Assembly: GCF_028389875.1 (NCBI RefSeq)
Contig: NC_084669.1
Location: 8,455,501-8,519,500, forward strand
Length of the DNA stretch: 64,000 bases
Reading direction: 5' to 3'
Origin: Rhea pennata
Taxonomy: Eukaryota; Chordata; Aves; Rheiformes; Rheidae
In this document: piece by piece, positions 39,527 to 53,200 of the stretch
How the letters are laid out: each line of letters opens with the position of its first letter
Numbering within the stretch: position 1 is the stretch's first letter
Notes under the pieces: generated by a model
Told to the model about the DNA's origin: nothing
The model's database searches: none
Seen by the model: only the letters and a program-made list of their open reading frames with translations
Translations under genes and position numbers: made by a program

Positions 39527-40322
39527 TAAAGAGGAGAGAGGAACCTCATGTTCAATAATGGCAAGTGCAGGGTCCTGCACCTAGAGAGGAATAACCCTTT
39601 GCACCAGTAAAGCTTGGGGGCTGACCTGCTGGAGAGCATCTTTGCAGAGAAGGAACTGAGGGTCTCAGAGGACAAGAAGTTGACCATGAGCCAGCAACGT
39701 GCCCTTGTGGCCAAGAAGGCCAGTGATATCCTGGGGTGCATTAGGAAGAGTGTCGTCAGCAGGTTGAGGGAGGTGATCCTGCCGCTCTACTCAGCCCTGG
39801 TGAGGCCTCATCTCCAATAGTGTTTCTAGTTCTGGGCTCCCCAGTACAAGAGAGACATGGAGCTACTGGAGGGTTCAGCATAGGGCTACAATGATGATCA
39901 GAGGACTAGAGCATTTCCCGTATGAGGAAGGGCTGAGAGAGCTGGAACTGTTCTGCATGAAGAGAAGACTGAGAGGGGATTTAATCAACGCATATATGTA
40001 TCTGAAGGGAGAGAATGGGGCCAGACTCTTTTCAGTAGTGCCCAGCAATAGGACAAGATGTAACGGGCAAAAACTGAACCACAGGACGTTCTGCCTGCTT
40101 ATGACGAGGAATTTCTTCACTGTGAGGGTAACAGAGCACTGGAACAGGTTGCCCAGAGAGGTTGTGGAGTCTCCTTCCTCGGAGATATTCAAAAGCCATC
40201 TAAACACAATGCTGTGGAAGGTGCTCTAGGTACCACCCTTGCTTGAGCAGGAGGATTGGACTAGATCATCTCCAAAGGTCCCTCCCAACCTCAACCCTTT
40301 TGTGATTCTGTTTATTCTGTGA
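39527..40322 (+). mobile_element. CR1 LINE, 3' fragment
   Basis: An 0.8 kb 5'-truncated CR1 that starts inside the region downstream of the reverse transcriptase catalytic box ([15 protein letters not shown]) and ends with the CR1 tail (GATTGGACTAGATCATCTCC, CCTCCCAACC, then TTCTGTG-type octamers). Coding remnants: LLESIFAEKELRV with ILGCIRKSVVSRLREVILP and SALVRPHLQ, stopped by TAG near 39818 (39614-39820). Then, after a frame change, [33 protein letters not shown] and [18 protein letters not shown] (39891-40229). The catalytic domain is not included. Decay is moderate, between the copies at 20.3 and 49.9 kb. Confidence 0.96.
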
Positions 40323-42672
40323 TCAACTGTGAACACATCTCAGTAGAGCAAAGAGACAAATCCCCACATGCATGTTTCTGGCTGCTGCAAATGATAAAGT
40401 CTGTAACATCAAAACTTTATGCATGCAGAATCTGAGAGTCTATCAGGAACTAACTAACATGAATGTAGAAATTCACACCTTTTTGAGCTATTGTTATAAG
40501 TTACCTGGAGATTTTGGCAAGGGATATAGCATGGTTATATATTTATTCCTAATTTCAAGGTTGCCTGTATATAGATGAGCAGAATTTGGGACAGAATTTC
40601 TCTCACAGTTTTTAAAGTGCTGATTAGTTTAATTAACTTTTTCATGAAAGTAAAATAGAGAATAAATTTTAGGTCTACTCCTGTGAGGCCAGAGTATTAA
40701 TGGGTCTCACTAACCTAGATTTCTTCAAGCACCTCTCTTTCATATTGTCAGTATTTTGCTGACTTGATTACATGGAAGAGATGGCAGCATTATAACGGCT
40801 AACTAGATCAGATTTCTAGTTTTATTTTTTTAATAAATCCTTAAAGCCATATGCGATAAACTGCTCAGCTCATCACCAGTCCATCTTTTACTAAATTTCT
40901 TATTTGCAGATCAATACAAATAAATAATGTTTCTACAGCTTTGTTTAACTCTGTTTATACAAGTCTTCTTTAAAATCTTGCACCCTGAAGAATTGATATG
41001 AAAGAGAACACAAGGAAATCCAAAAGTTCAGTTCTAAAAGAAGGATTTACTGCGAATAAAGTTTCATACTACCAGTGATCACAGATGTCGTCAGATGAGC
41101 TCAGATTTTTAGATACTGCCATTAACAAGCAACAACATAATTTATATACAGACATCAGTTGTAAATTATGATTTATATCACTATATAGTCCTCAGTGATG
41201 TGGGACCTCATCCAGGAGGTCACAGGCAAACTCAGCACTAACATACTTTGATAGGAATGGATGCTCAGCAGCCTGTAGTATTATGACCACAAAATGCAAG
41301 TGTGCAGTGAATGCTGAAATAATCATAGGGTAAGTACCTGGTAATTTCTCTTTTCAAAGCCAAAGGGAGGATTAGGTATTAATTACATCCTAAGCACAAT
41401 TATCAAGTAATCTAGAGAAGTATGTAATTACTATGCAGATTGTACTTGGCAAGAAAGCTCCATGAATCTACTACATTATTCTGGGTTGCCACATATATGT
41501 GCACAATGTAATAGCAGGAAAAATACTGAATAACCCTGAGAAAAATAGTATTTTAATATTTACTGTTGCCACAGACTCCACTTCAAAGAATGTCAAAGTA
41601 GTTTAAAGCATGGATTGTGAAGGATATATATGCATATTTCTTTATCTGACTATGTAGAATAGCTAAAGGAGCTAAGTCCAGCACTCTGGCCTTAGTTGCT
41701 TCTGAATTTAAAAACAAAATGATCATGTTATGTTCAGGTGGCAAAACGTCTGTATTAACAGCTGTATCAACTGCTTAAAACTCAAAAGCAAGAACTTAAC
41801 AGATTAACTGTTCTCCATAATATTATCTTTGTAACACACAATTCATTCTCAATGATAATTAGGTATTTAGAGACGCACTTAATTAGAGAGAAATGACTGA
41901 ATGATTTTTCATTTGCTAAGAAATCTACTGTCAGGAAAGGAGGTCCACTATGGGGAGTAATGTGGTTCTGGTGCTAGAATTAGTGTCAGAAGGCAGTAAC
42001 AAAATATGACTTAAACCCTCTAGATGGTAAAATAATTCTGTACCAAGGCAGACCTACACACAACTAATTTTGGCATCATATTTTTTCTCCAAATAGAACA
42101 ATTCTGTTACTAATATGTACTGAGAGAAATATACAAGATTTAGCAGGAAATGTCTAAGAATAAAAATTGTCTGTGAAATAGATCTTTCCTAGTCTAACTT
42201 GGGATAATGGATAAAATATTCAGGAGACCATTAGCTCAAGAAGGCATTTGTTTCTTATTTCTTCTTATTTTTGTGTATCTACTGCAGAGTTCTATTTTTG
42301 TTTGCCTTTGCTACTGCATTATCTGTTGCTAAAATACATCTGTAACTGTATATCATTTTTCATCTGGATTTTATTTACCATGTCACTCACCAGCTAGCTT
42401 CATATAAGTACACCTCAAGCTACTGGAAAAGCACGTTCTCCACATTCACTACTAATATCATTCCACAGATTGAGTGGAGTGCTTTATGAGAGATACTGCT
42501 ATCATCCAAAGACATATCATCTCTATGACATATTCAGCCTGCTTTTACCTAGGGCTTAAAATTATACCTCTACAGCACTAAAATGTTTAAGCTGGCCCTA
42601 TGGCATCTTTCTTCAGCAATTGATCTTTCTTTTTGTTCAGCAACAAAATACTCTTTATTTTCTCAGTTATAG

Positions 42673-42706
42673 GTGTGTGCACGTGTGCACACACACACAC
42701 ATATAC
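42673..42706. repeat. 34-nt alternating purine-pyrimidine tract
   Basis: A GT run, a GCACGTGTGC centre and a CA run make 34 bases that alternate purine and pyrimidine without a break. It can form Z-DNA and is partly self-complementary. Likely a microsatellite in origin. Confidence 0.8.
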
Positions 42707-43586
42707 CTTTATAAGTATGTATGCATCCAAGAGCAGCCACACGCAGAATATGTTAAAATGTATGTAAGTGGCAATGCCAAGCATTCAAACACTGTAGCTG
42801 TTTCTACAAACATAACTCTCTCCTTTTGTATGTCCAACTTATGTAATGAATGTTGTAGGTGTTCTGTAGAAACATAAAATGATATTATCTTATTGAAGGC
42901 TGTATCACAATGCATTTACCCAAGGGAACAGAATAATGGCTGCACAGGCAAATCTGGCAAACATTTACCGGCAAGAGCTTGGCTTTCCAGTCTCAAAGAT
43001 TTCCTTTTAAAACAACCCTTAAAGCAATTTCTTGGCTTTTGTTTTTGTTTGTTTTAAAGGAAAAGATTTTAAAAGTTTGCTAGTTTAACTATAATGTGCT
43101 CCCCAAAGCCCCAGTATTTGATTCCAGGCATCAGCTGCATTATACAGTTCTTGAGAACTTTAGATTCAGGACTAAATACACTAATTGGCAACAGTGACCC
43201 TGTCGGTGATTTTTTTTTTTTTCTATGACCCTCCAGATGGGGCAAAATGATAAGGCTCTGTAGCAGGTCTAGAGGACTATGGTTGTAGAGGAGCCTTGAC
43301 TGTGTCTGCTCCTTCCTCTCACTGCTTCAGCAGCTCAAATACCTTATAGCGCAGCCTGTGCTGCTACAGCTGCTTTGGCAGCAATGTGCTGAATCTTTAA
43401 AATTGTTCAAGTCCAGTTATTATTTTGGCCTGCTTCCAATTTTTCTTAGGAAATGCAGCTAGAAGAAAGAAAACTGTGATGTTTTAACATTTATTAGTCC
43501 ACCACACCGGACTGAATTCAGGGAACAAGGAAATGGTACTTCTTTAGTTCATGAGTCTTTTTCTTGACTAAATTTCAAAATTCTGC

Positions 43587-43622
43587 TGTAGACAAAATAA
43601 ATGTTGTAGACAAAATAAGTGT
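43587..43622. repeat. 18-bp tandem duplication
   Basis: Two adjacent 18-base copies (TGTAGACAAAATAAATGT and the same with one A-to-G change). A small local duplication, nothing more. Confidence 0.9.
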
Positions 43623-44464
43623 TAGATTTGCTTTTAAAAGTAATCATATTTTTCTGCAGAAATCTTATATAGGAATGTGCTGGGAAGCTTAGCAGACTGC
43701 CCTAGCTAGGTTCCTCTGAATATATGTCATATATAACTACTCAAGCACTTCACAAACACGTTTGTAAACATAATAAAATGGGCATCTATCTGACAGCAGT
43801 TGCATTTAAACAAGTTCATTGGTTTAAATAACTAGCTGCAAATCCAGACAACTTTCCTTTTAATTTTTAGGGCCTTCTACTCAGCCCTACTGAAGTCAGT
43901 AACATTTGAGAACAGATTTCTGCTTAGTCTCTATGGAATCAGAACTTGAGCAGAAGTAAATACAAGCAGTCAGTTAACCCCATTATTTATAATATTCAAA
44001 ATAATTCCCATAATAAGGCCAGAATGGTGAAGTTTAAAGCAATACTGAGGTAGTTCTGTATTCTTTTCAGTAGCTCTTACAAGACCTGCAAATTGTACTA
44101 TTACGTAGCCACACTTCTTCATTTCCATATAACTTCTTTTTAAAATATCAGTGCCACACACTATTTCTTCTACCAATTATGTTATTTACTGACCAATTTT
44201 CATGAGTCTTCTACTTACAGCAAACAAAACTAAATACTGCATCAGTTACATAATCAAGGTTCAATATTTAATGACTATCAAAGCAATACATCATTGAATG
44301 GCATTAAGGCAAAATTTCTATAGAGAGATAATATTGACCAATTGCTATCGTTGGACTTTCTCACATAGAAGCCCTTCTTCAGAATTAGAGTTTTCTAAAG
44401 AGAGGGTTCCCAAGAGTTTTATGATTCAGCTGACTTAATCACAAAATTTTATCGATTTTTTATC

Positions 44465-44499
44465 TATGCATATGCGTGCATGCACACACACACACACAT
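44465..44499. repeat. 35-nt alternating pyrimidine-purine tract with (CA)n
   Basis: TATGCATATGCGTGCATGCA followed by a CA run; all 35 bases alternate pyrimidine and purine. It includes the palindromes TGCA and GCATGC. A Z-DNA-prone microsatellite. Confidence 0.8.
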
Positions 44500-47400
44500 T
44501 TTAAAACACTCTCAATCTTTTAAAATCTCAACATTTCTAGAACAGAGTAGATTATTTGTTTTTTAGTAAAATGCGCAGAAGGAATGGCAGCTTGCTATGG
44601 AATTATTTACATAGCATCTCCTTAAGATGACTTTTTTTTTTTCTTGGTTAGCTCAATTCACCTAAAAAACTGCTTTATCTTCTAAAGCCATGTTTTCTAT
44701 CACATTCTCTAGACAATGCATATGCTGGTATGCATAGAACATTTTCCACAAAAATGATAAAAATAATCCTTCCACAAACCAACTATAGTAAATTACACTT
44801 TCCCATATGTGTGAGGACACTTCCTCACAGGAACAGCCACCTCCTCAGAGAACTAGCCATTCTCCTGTCATTTCCCAGAAATATGCCATAACTTGCTCGA
44901 TCTCTTGAATGTTACTTTCCATAATCACACCTTGAAATATCCTAAAAGACCAAAAGAAGTCACCATATTTTATGCTGTGATATATCAACAGACCACTTCA
45001 TATGCAGACAATGAATAATTAAAATTGCTTATGACAAGGTGGAATGTGTTAGCGTTGATCTCATATTTCCAGTTTCCAGTTTTGTTGTTCATAGCAAGGA
45101 GAAAGTATTGGCTTGAAAGTTATTTCTAAGTGCAGGACAGTACTAGAACTCTCCACTCAATTAATTATTTTTCAACAAGAAGATCATGGTAAATTGAAAA
45201 GAAATGCTACTACCTTTTACCCTATCTACTACTACACCCATTTTCAACATCACAACTAAAAGAGCTTTTTTACTGTAACAAAGTTGATTCCATATTTCTG
45301 TTTCAGCTTACAAAACTGGGTATTTAATTTTATGGCCTTTCTAATGATGTCATCTCATTTGGCTAGGGAAAGATCCAGGAAGTCAAACTGTAATATATCT
45401 GTCTTTCTTTGTGGAGTCAGCGTGCATAAGAATGAACACCTTTTTTTCTTCTGCATTAATAGGAAATAAAATTGGTTTCAAATGTGTCTAGAAGAAAACA
45501 AACTGTAAATAGACCTGCAACTTCAATCAGGTTCCTTTTTTTATTTTTTGTTTTTATTTTATTTTTCATTTCAACCTTATTAGCCTGGGACAGGCAAAAT
45601 AATATTACAACATATCTGGAGCTGACAAAAAAGGTGCACAGTTATAGAGACAAAATCATCCAACTCTTTAATTTGTGACTGGTCAGGTCATGAAATGTGC
45701 ATATTTCACAGTCCTGCTTCCAAAACAAAGAATATATTAAAGTAAGTTTCCAGATGCAATAATGAGTAGTTTGTTATTTCTTTCAATACAGATCTATTCT
45801 TCTGCATAAATTGTTTGGCCTGAAATGCTGAAAATGTCTTGCACAGAAAGAAGACTTCCTTTTCAAGATCCAACATAACAGTTTTCCAGTTAAAGAGGGA
45901 TAGAATTATACCACAATAAACGGCATCCAAAAGCAAAGATCAGAATGTACTTCCTGAAGCAATGCCAATGAGGCACCTCTCCCACCTTTTTTAAGCTGTT
46001 TCATTTTCTAGTATGATTTCTTGAGAAATCAATATTCCACTCTCTTCCCTTATGCTGCAGAGAATGGTTAGAATCACTGCTTCAAAGGTGGGGTTTTTAC
46101 TCATTATTGACTTTTCAATGGGCCCCTTGTACAATGCCCCCTTATATTGAAATCCAAAAGGTATAAATAATATAAAACAAAAAACTGTTAAGACTCATAG
46201 CTTCAGGTTATGGTTAATTCAATCATGCAAATATGAAGCAGGTTAACTGCTCAGATCAGGTCCTCCTCTACAGCTCCAGATTATTACTACTGCCATCTGA
46301 TTATTTTTTGGTGTTCTCTGAGACATGGAAGTCAGGTTTTTTGCATTTCATTCTACTAGAAAAATCATTACAAGATGAATACCCTGAACAGCCAGTACTA
46401 ATCTCCATATTTTCTGGCAATTTCTCTAGGAACACTAAGGAATAAGTGGAAACAGCTTCCTTCAAAGAAAGGGACCAGACAGATCAGTAAGACCTGCTGG
46501 GAGAACTGTACCATTGCTGCCAGTGCTCAGCTGAATAAATAGAAGTTGTAGCTCTCAGAGCAAGAAATGCAGCATTAAAATTCAGGTATGCAAGTTGAAA
46601 TCAAAAAGAAAATAATTTGAGGATGCAAAGTTTCTCAACTTCTGCTTTAAAAAAGGAAAGGAAAATGCATAGGGTAACTATTGTGATTAGATACACAATT
46701 CAAAGAGGAGAACATAGTATTTTATCAAAAGCACCCAGAAAAATGCAACACAAGATAATGAATACAGCACAGCTATTGTGCAAAAATGGGTGTAGTCAAA
46801 GCATGGAACAAACACCAGAAAGAACCTCTGTGCTGGTTAGACTGAATATTTACAGAAATTATCTGTCTTGTGAAGTCCTTGGGACTTTTTCTTAAAAAAA
46901 TTCTTAAGTTTGTCTATTCAAAAAGCTAGACTGTTCTAATTATACCAGTACAACTAGTATCACTGTAGTGATACAACTCCTTATGCGGACAAAATTTTAT
47001 AAATAACAGGTGGTCATAACGGCATATCTTACTTCTGAAAGAGGAAGGCAATAATTTATCTCAGTATATGGCATCATAACACGTGTAACCTTGTCCACAA
47101 AGGCAAGATTGTGTAGATAGATATAAACATTTTGGTTAAAATTCATTCTTTGTAAACATAGCTGTGTTATTATTTTATTAGCAGTATGCATGTCGGGCTT
47201 TCAGTTGTGCTATTTTTAGGCAATTGCTGAATATGCAAATAAATAAAAATTTTACTGCAGTGATAACTATGTTTCATTCCTCAGTTAACTAAAGAGACAT
47301 GGTTGGAAGTGAGATTGACTTTTACTAGAACACTTGATAAAGGCTAGAAAATGTAGGCAAGTAAACTCATAAAATATCTTTAAAAGATGAGCTTAGGAAT

Positions 47401-49889
47401 TAAATGTATAGCCCTACAGGTGGCTAAATATCTTGGATTCTGTGGAAGTACTAGTTTGATGAGAGAACTACCCTTGTCCTTTAGATTGACACACATTAAC
47501 ATAATTCAAAGCTGAGAACTAGAATGTTTTGTAAAACATTCTTTTATGGGTAGCTGGGTGTTTCTGTCCACTGATTTTCAGTTCATTGTGCCACACAGTG
47601 ATTGTTTAGTTGCATCTAATAAGCATCTACACATCTACGCATTTGGTATATTATATTTAAAGATATAAAAGCATAAGAGACACATAATTTGATGACACAG
47701 AGTAGGAATCTTGCTATGGTAAGGCGCTGGCAAGTTTTTTACATACCATTTATTGCCATTGCAATACCTAAGTCTATTCAGTGTTTGTTGATTCATGGGA
47801 AATTTATTTCTGCTGACAAAACTGGTAAATTTTGGGGAAAGAAGGAAAGATAATTGAAAATCAGAAAAAAGGTTGCCAGGAAAATTGGTCTCAAGATATG
47901 CTCTAGAGGTTGTGACAGCATGATGTGTTTCCATATAAATTCCAGTATGCAGTAGTGTAGTGGTATAGTGGGAGCTTTACTTTCCATATTGTTTTAAGTT
48001 TTGCACACGAGTACTCAAGAAGGTTAGTTTAAAAATGTACTGTATCTCCCTTTAGAAGTGCCATATTTGGCATTTTGTAAAGTTTACATCATACATGATT
48101 TTGCTGGAGCAGATGCAGTGAAACCTGAAGACCTAGATACAGCTTACTTTTTAAGCGTCTGGAAATGAGGATCTAGACATGTGCTTCTATGGGTTTCCTA
48201 TACATGATAATTTTCAGGCTGAATTATTTGATGTTGATTGTGCATTCTAGAAGGTTGTCACTTATGTATTAGTCTTCCTGTCTGATGGACAGCTGGGAGC
48301 TGTGGGTTTTGTGTAGAAATCCGTCAGGGCCTCTAGATCAGGTTTGCTAGCATTTTCACGTGTACAAATTTTAGAGAGGAAAGAATGAGGGAGAACAGGG
48401 AAAGCCTGTTCGGTATCCCTTAGAGCTCTTGAGTAAAGATTTGAGAGTGTCACTGAGCTCCAATGTGAAGAAAGGTCTTTCTTGAGTTCTGTGTAGTATG
48501 TAATGTCAGGACGAAATTTTCTAGCTGATGCAAACTCTACCTGATGCCTGGATCACAGGAGCTATGTTGTATAAGTTGGACAGATTGTGACTGAGCGTAT
48601 TTTTGTTGATTATTACACTGTTCACATGCTAGCCCATTGCAGAGATTTGTCTGCTTCACAATATAAAATCCAGTGTGTCTTCTGTTTCTCCTAGGGCTCA
48701 TCACAGCAGGGAAGAAGTTCAAAGTAGCCTCCCCAAGGTGTAGAAAAATTATTTGTGTTGGATTTGGCAACAACCAATTCAGAATCTAATGCAAAAACTG
48801 AACTTTAAATAGGTGAATATTTACATTTGACATTGTTTCTGATTTTTCATTTAAGCATCCGGGATATTTTCATGTACCTACCACTGAATAAAAGATAAGA
48901 AGATGCAGGAGAATGGTGCTTTGTACCTCACTGAAGTATAACATCGGGGAAATATAATTTGAATAAAGGTATAGTCTTCTAATAGCAACTGGTGAGAATT
49001 TATCACACAATTTCTTAGCACAGTACTGATGGAATAGGTTTTCAGATTATAAAGCTATATCTGAGTCCTAGGAGAAAATATTTATATCACAGGTGAAGAT
49101 TACCTCAGTAATTTACAAATTCTTTGGTGAATGAATTTGAATCCTTCTAAGAAAAATGCACATCATAGATCCTAAGTTGTCATGCACTACTTTTTCTGGA
49201 AACAAAGATGTAAATGCTTCCTAGGAAAAATTCCTTTTTCATTAAATGCATTTTGATTGCACCTTGCTGCAACGTGTCATAACTTTGCAGTAAGAAATAA
49301 CTGATCCCTGCTGGTTGACTACACCAGACATGAATCATTGTCTCTACTATGTATGGAAGGAGTTGGGCTTATTTGTGGGAAGAAGGAATTAAAGCCTAAG
49401 GTCAGGAAATCCTAAAAATAGTCAAACTTAAAAAAAGCATAGAGTAAAATTCTTGGTTTTAGTGTCAAGTCATTTAGTAACTTTAAGATTTGGGAAGCAG
49501 AAAATCTGGACCAAATACAGCCTTGATTTTCTTATTACTCTCAAGATCCTGTATATTGCCTAAGTTCATAATTACAATGTTACATATCATGTACCTCTTT
49601 GTCTAGCTATGCAAGCCTTTCAGCAAATGACTTCAGTTATATCAGACATCAATAATTAACAGTGTAAGGAGGATGAAATTTGTGCATATGAAAAAGACAC
49701 ATTGAAGAGAAGGGTGAAAGATAAGCTGGTGTCCTTGTAAAAGTGATATTCAATGCTTGATCATTTTAAGAAGATTCCCACTTAAAATGCTCTACTTCCC
49801 TCCTCTTAGTATTCTTCTGCTCCTATTGTGACTCTCTTTGCATAGATATAATATAGAGGAATAATACAAAACAAACAGATCCAGAAAGC

Positions 49890-50282
49890 ATGACTTTGAC
49901 TAGCTTGGAGAAAATGGGATTATTTTGATATATAGAAAACTGATTGAGGTGAAACAAAAATATGAAAGGCTGAAGAGAAGAGGAAGGAATGGAATAATCT
50001 TTTCTCCATGCTCATTTTGGGCATGATAAGAAGTAATGGTTTTAAACTGCAACAAAGGAAATTTAGGTTAACTATTAGGAAAAACTTTCTAACAGCAAGC
50101 ACACTAATGCATTGGAATAAATTTCCTTGGCAAGAAGCAGAAACTCCATTTTCCCAGGTCTTTATGAACAGGTTGGACAAGCATCTGCCAGGAATTGTTT
50201 ACATGCAGCTGATATCACCTTGGAGAGGGGACTAGATGATCTCTAAAAGTCCTTTCCACCTTTATGTTTTTATGATTCTGTA
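49890..50282 (+). mobile_element. old CR1 LINE, 3' end
   Basis: A strongly diverged CR1 3' terminus. The frame at 50008-50235 reads SNGFKLQQRKFRLTIRKNF, then HWNKFP and FMNRLDKHL, matching the CR1 C-terminal pattern 'NGHKLKHRKF-LNIRKNFF---HWNRLP----F--RLD'. The tail at 50225-50282 (GGGGACTAGATGATCTCTAA, CCTTTCCACC, TATGATTCTG) is a recognisable but worn CR1 end. The 5' limit, inside the region equivalent to '[17 protein letters not shown]', is approximate. It is older than the copies at 20.3, 24.0 and 39.5 kb. Confidence 0.88.
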
Positions 50283-53200
50283 ATCAACGTTGAAAGCAGC
50301 TTGGCATTGCTCCCATTGAAAATAATGGGAGCTCTCAGAGTTGTTCTGTAATGACATTCCAGATTTCCTCCAGTACAAACTGAGGTGGAACAGTGTGCAT
50401 TTTAGCAGAGAAAAGAGTGTCTTAGAGTTCCAGTAACTGAAAGGAGAAATGGTGGCTTTTTGTAAAGGGCTGCATTCATCATGCTCATCATCTTGTACGG
50501 TCAAGCTCTTTAAAGCACTGGAGACAACTTGACAATTCCTCTGCTTTTGGACTGTTCTTTATATTCCATTCTGAGCTGAACCTAATGGGTAGCTAGTAAC
50601 ATTTCTTAGGCTGAAAAGTAACCAATCTTAATACATTAATTCACTCAAATTAGAACTTGCTCTATTCTAAGTATTTTTTTCTGACCAAATATTCTTAAGT
50701 TATCAGAAAACTCTCTTCTATTTCAAAATCAAATTTACACTTAGATCACTTGCACTTCATGCTCTTCCTGCTTGCATATGAAAAGATGCAATCTCTGCTT
50801 AAATGTAGTATGCTATGCTCTAATAGTCTGTAGTGTAACTTGTTATACTTTTTAAATATTGATACGTTTGCAGGTAACCAAAACAAGTCTACAAAAACCT
50901 CCATTGTGTACTCTCAGTTTATAGAGTAGACTCTCAGCTGTCTAAGCTTCTTTATCTGCTTTCCCTGATGATGACTAATCAGTATTTCTCTGTTGTGGAC
51001 AAAGATTCCTGCATGAGTGTATTTGACAGGCATCATTTGTCTACAGGAGGAATAATGGATTTGTCTGTACTTCCCTTAAGAAGAACAGAATACCTCATAT
51101 TTTGAGATACTGTTCTGAAAATTCATCAACAAATATCAAAGAAAAGTTCCTAACTCCACCTTTGACTTAGACATTCCTGCTGAGGCAATGCAGGCATCTG
51201 AAAATTAATGGATGATGTTATGCACTAAACCTTGCTATGAATGATTATTTATAGGTTTTTCTATTACACTTACAACAACGAACCTGAGAACATCTCAAAC
51301 ATTAATTCACTTCCTCCCACAACATCCTCACAATGTAATATTCCCATTTTACAGAGGGGGCAGAAAAAATATAAAATCTGTCTGCAGAACTTAGGAAGCC
51401 AATAATAGAGCCAGGAGTGGAGCCTGCGTTAGATGCAAGTTCCATCAGACATTAGTTCTAACAACCCATTTCTCCCTTTTTGAGAGTATTAACTACAGTC
51501 AGTCATGTAAAAAATTCACACTTAAGTCTAGTCAGTGAAATTTTTGCACTAAACAGCAAGCTCTGCTAAACCCACTGCTGTATGAATTTGAACTACAGTT
51601 GTGAGATGCAGAGACAGATACAGTTCCAAGTGAGCAAAAAGGGGAAGCACTAAGGAGGAAGGACAGCACAGGCTTGAAATAGTTATGTGGATGGACAAGC
51701 ACACCGAGTAATGCTAACAGGGACAGGCCTCCCTTGTAAATGTTTCCACAGGTGAGGTACTAAAGCCTTGAACTGCAGTTACGAGCACACTGCGCTGGTA
51801 TATTGCTCTCAGAAGATGAGGATGAAGAGGTTACCCTTTGATCACCAATTTACCCAGTGCAGAATCGAAGTATACTGCCTTAATGAGCTTGGCCTATGGC
51901 AAGTAGAAGGTATTCTAACTCCCTTTATAGTCAGCGGTATTTAAAGAGTACTGAGGACACTGAGTACATGACAGAAGATAGTCAAGACTGTGTATCACTG
52001 AATCCTGATTTATAAGTAATAAATATATATGCATAAATGAAGGAATCAAGCACGGAACGGGTGCAAAGGGTAGATAAATTGTCATGCATGATTGTGTGAC
52101 ACTGAGTCACACTCAACCCTAAATATAGTTTGCCATTGTAATCCCTTTTGTAGTCTTTCATTTACGTGCTAGCGTGTTTTGAGCACTTAAGACAACTTTA
52201 TTAAAATGAAAGCTTAAACTGACAAGAGTGCTCATTTTTCTACTGCTGTTCAAATTCATGTTTCATACTTAGCAATATGGAAAATTCAGTTAATTTTAGC
52301 ATTATCCAGATTCAAGAATTTTAGAAAAATTAGGTTTATAACAACTTTTTTTAAGTAGTATATAGATGCTGGTTTAAAATTCATCTCTTTTGGGTGGATT
52401 ATTTTGTCTGCCATTTATCCATATTTATAATCTTTAAGTCACTTTCAAACTCATCGTCTCCTCCAGTATGAAGAATTTATGCATTTTCGTGTGTGACTTA
52501 AATGCCAGGCCCAATAATACTTACAGAAATCCGAATTTCATTATAAATTTCCTTCCTTATCTTCATTTTCTCTTTGTTTATTTGATCATTGGATTGTTGT
52601 TTGCATAATTTGGAAAAATAATTTTTAAAATATTGGCCTGTTTTCACTTTATGAACTTGCTAATTCTCTATGTCTAAACTCATTTCTTCTTGCTGTTACT
52701 GCAGTCTTTACTGTACTTTGTGAGGAAGACCAAAAAAAAAATCGTATTTCAACACATTTTATTTTTAGCCACGGTAATTGCATGCTGGAATAGGCTTGAT
52801 ATCAGAGAAGCCCAGCTAGGGCAGGTACTACAGAACATATAGTCATGCATTCTGGAGAAATATCTGAGCAGCTCTGCCATCAGTTATGGTTCACTAGGAT
52901 ATATGAGCTCTAACTTAGCCTTGCAAGGTTCAAACTTATTCCAAACAGCAGCATATGGTTGTTTCTACACTTTTCCCTCTGTTTCATGTTCCACAGAGAT
53001 GCTGTTGTGTGGATGCACTGCTTAGGTAGTTGCATATGTACACGCAGCACTGTACTTACATGTTAAAAGTACAGTGGAGAGAGATGCAGAAATCAGCCCA
53101 GGTCTTGTACAGTCAGTACTGACCTGGAACTACTAAGTACCTGGAAGATATCATAACTAACAACTCTTCCATAACAACTGTGATCCAATTAATCTTCAGC

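Larger units (their letters stand above)
40323..49889. other. unique stretch, no gene supported
   Basis: About 9.6 kb of AT-rich DNA. Open frames of 60-99 codons are scattered over both strands and have no recognisable domains. A near-exact 18-bp duplication lies at 43587-43622. Two alternating purine-pyrimidine tracts are listed separately. No RNA gene, LTR or repeat tail was found. Confidence 0.5.

Noticed and set aside
47200..47290. possible conserved noncoding element with an ATGCAAAT-like octamer
   Set aside because: Such words are frequent in AT-rich DNA and conservation cannot be judged from one sequence.
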